Under the pieces are notes generated by a model. It did not search any database and was not told the origin of the DNA. It saw nothing but the letters and a program-made list of their open reading frames with translations. A stretch of DNA of 64,000 nt from Pseudomonas sp. ML96 (GTDB taxonomy: Bacteria > Pseudomonadota > Gammaproteobacteria > Pseudomonadales > Pseudomonadaceae). Below are positions 63,302 to 64,000 of the stretch, in pieces; position 1 is the stretch's first letter; each line of letters starts with the position of its first letter. Position numbers and translations under genes: made by a program. The stretch spans positions 85,935-149,934 of the forward strand of contig NZ_JPMY01000016.1 of NCBI RefSeq assembly GCF_000761545.1, read 5' to 3'.

Positions 63302-63628
63302 TGACTCTCTCCTTCGGCCACCTGGCCGTGACTGCAATCAGCTGTAGCACAGGATGAGCACGGCGACAGGCACTGACGCCGTTCTGCTTGGAGCCGTCTG
63401 GCTTGGTCGGCGTTGCAACTAAATTCGAACAGACCAAGACGATGAGCGGACAAGCTCTTCACGTTCTTTTCACATTCGGGAGAGCATTGTGAAACCGTGA
63501 TGCTCCATGACCCCATCTAGCCCGGCCTGAGTGCCGGGTTTCTTTTGCCTGCGATTTGGCAAAGGAGGGTTGGATGCGTCGACAGATGCGGCCCTGAGGG
63601 CTCGCGGAGACAGCCTGGAACGGCTAGA
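63302..63628. other. Intergenic stretch with an orphan hairpin-terminator pair
   Basis: This 327-base stretch between the MAPEG gene and tRNA-Leu has no credible protein gene. It contains two hairpins pointing rightward: GAGCAT...ATGCTC (63482-63505) and CCCGGC-CTGAGT-GCCGGG followed by TTTCTTTT (63521-63546). A terminator on the plus strand with no plus-strand gene before it suggests a small RNA ending here, but I find no convincing promoter. Confidence 0.45.
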
Positions 63629-63715
63629 TGGTGCCCGAACCCGGACTCGAACCGGGATGACCTTGCGGCCGAGAGATTTTAAGTCTCCTGCGTCTACCGA
63701 TTTCGCCATTCGGGC
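63629..63715 (-). tRNA. tRNA-Leu (TAA anticodon)
   Basis: Reading the minus strand, GCCCGAA at 63715 pairs with TTCGGGC near the 3' end, followed by A and an encoded CCA (87 bases in all). The anticodon loop CTTAAAA gives TAA. A long variable arm (CTCGGCCGCAAGGTC region) and the T arm CCCGGTTCGAGTCCGGG are class II features of leucine tRNA. Confidence 0.96.
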
Positions 63716-63740
63716 GGCAGCGCTATGAAGCGAGGGCTGG

Positions 63741-63769
63741 ACTATATACAGCCAGCGCCAGCCCGGCAA
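63741..63769 (-). promoter_or_regulatory. Promoter of tRNA-Leu
   Basis: On the minus strand TTGCCG (63769-63764) and TATAGT (63746-63741) are separated by 17 bases, followed by a G/C-rich stretch as in stringently controlled tRNA promoters. It lies downstream of a terminator, so leucine tRNA can be made independently of the tRNAs upstream. Confidence 0.7.
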
Positions 63770-63798
63770 GGTTACCAGCGGGCTGTATACCGTAAAGA

Positions 63799-63833
63799 AA
63801 AAGCCCCATAGATCAAAGATCTACGGGGCTTTT
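63799..63833 (-). terminator. Intrinsic terminator between tRNA-Cys and tRNA-Leu
   Basis: AAAAGCCCC, TAGATC-AAA-GATCTA, GGGGCTTTT form one long stem with a single opposed A/C mismatch and A/T runs on both flanks. On the minus strand it is 5 bases beyond the end of tRNA-Cys. Confidence 0.88.
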
Positions 63834-63837
63834 CTAT

Positions 63838-63911
63838 TGGAGGCTGAGGTCGGAATCGAACCGGCGTTCACGGATTTGCAATCCGGTGCATAACCACTCT
63901 GCAACTCAGCC
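63838..63911 (-). tRNA. tRNA-Cys (GCA anticodon)
   Basis: On the minus strand GGCTGAG (63911-63905) pairs with CTCAGCC near the 3' end, followed by T and encoded CCA; 74 bases. The anticodon loop TTGCAAA gives GCA, and the T arm GCCGGTTCGATTCCG is normal. Confidence 0.96.
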
Positions 63912-63950
63912 TTTAAAACAAAGGAGCCGCCGTAGCGACTCGTGTAAAAC

Positions 63951-64000
<50 letters not shown>

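Noticed and set aside
63302..63628. Genomic-island attachment remnant beside tRNA-Leu
   Set aside because: tRNA-Leu is a common integration site, but no repeat of its 3' end, integrase or atypical composition is seen.

Overview
The window is a 64 kb piece of a high-GC gammaproteobacterial chromosome, almost certainly from Pseudomonadaceae. The evidence is the set of Pseudomonas-type neighbourhoods: aroC with the methionine-salvage genes, prmB/isochorismatase-like/Smr/folE, gpsA/hybrid kinase/fabA-fabB/chemoreceptor, htpG, and a Gly-Cys-Leu tRNA cluster. Gene density is high, operons are tight with 1-4 base overlaps, and there is no prophage, insertion sequence or CRISPR array. Gene order resembles several separate P. 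aeruginosa blocks joined together, so this is ordinary core chromosome rather than an island. P. aeruginosa comparisons are from memory, not from a search.

Layout. 1-4.7 kb (minus): two small membrane proteins, then mtnC, mtnD, mtnB, an MFS transporter and aroC. 4.8-11.9 kb: a hydrolase, prmB, an isochorismatase-fold protein, Smr protein, a carboxymuconolactone-decarboxylase-like protein with its divergent HxlR regulator, folE, a GFA-type protein and a glutaredoxin-like protein. 12-20.8 kb: GST, a PLP aminotransferase with a divergent MarR regulator, LysE- and BenE-type transporters, a bile-acid/sodium-symporter-like protein, an SDR, pyrF, a ZIP transporter and a thioesterase.

20.8-32.9 kb is the nitrate assimilation region: a nitrate/nitrite MFS transporter, a fused PP2C phosphatase/Ser-Thr kinase with a C-terminal membrane anchor, an inserted four-gene MCE (Mla/Pqi-like) lipid-transport operon, then an FAD electron-transfer subunit, the molybdopterin nitrate reductase and cobA (siroheme). 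Both nitrate operons have the same leader plan. Each has a -24/-12 (sigma-54) promoter, two hexaloop hairpins with A at loop position 1 and G at position 4 (the ANTAR/NasT target pattern), and a strong intrinsic terminator whose 5' arm is shared with the second hairpin. This is the clearest regulatory system in the window. No nirBD nitrite reductase and no nasST are present.

33-46.5 kb: a secreted protein, DUF2986, an acyl-CoA ligase, sixA, DUF4389, gpsA, a hybrid sensor kinase, fabA-fabB with a DesT-like operator, two convergent paralogous chemoreceptors, DUF3859 and an amidohydrolase. 46.5-53 kb: a periplasmic binding protein, a soluble chemoreceptor with a C-terminal Cache-like sensor, OsmC, pirin, a large periplasmic protein, a dienelactone hydrolase and a membrane protein. 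53-64 kb: an HD-GYP response regulator coupled to a 1219-residue MHYT-PAS hybrid kinase, htpG with a sigma-32 promoter, an uncharacterised membrane protein, two thioesterases, two small lipoproteins, a MAPEG protein and the tRNA cluster running off the right edge.
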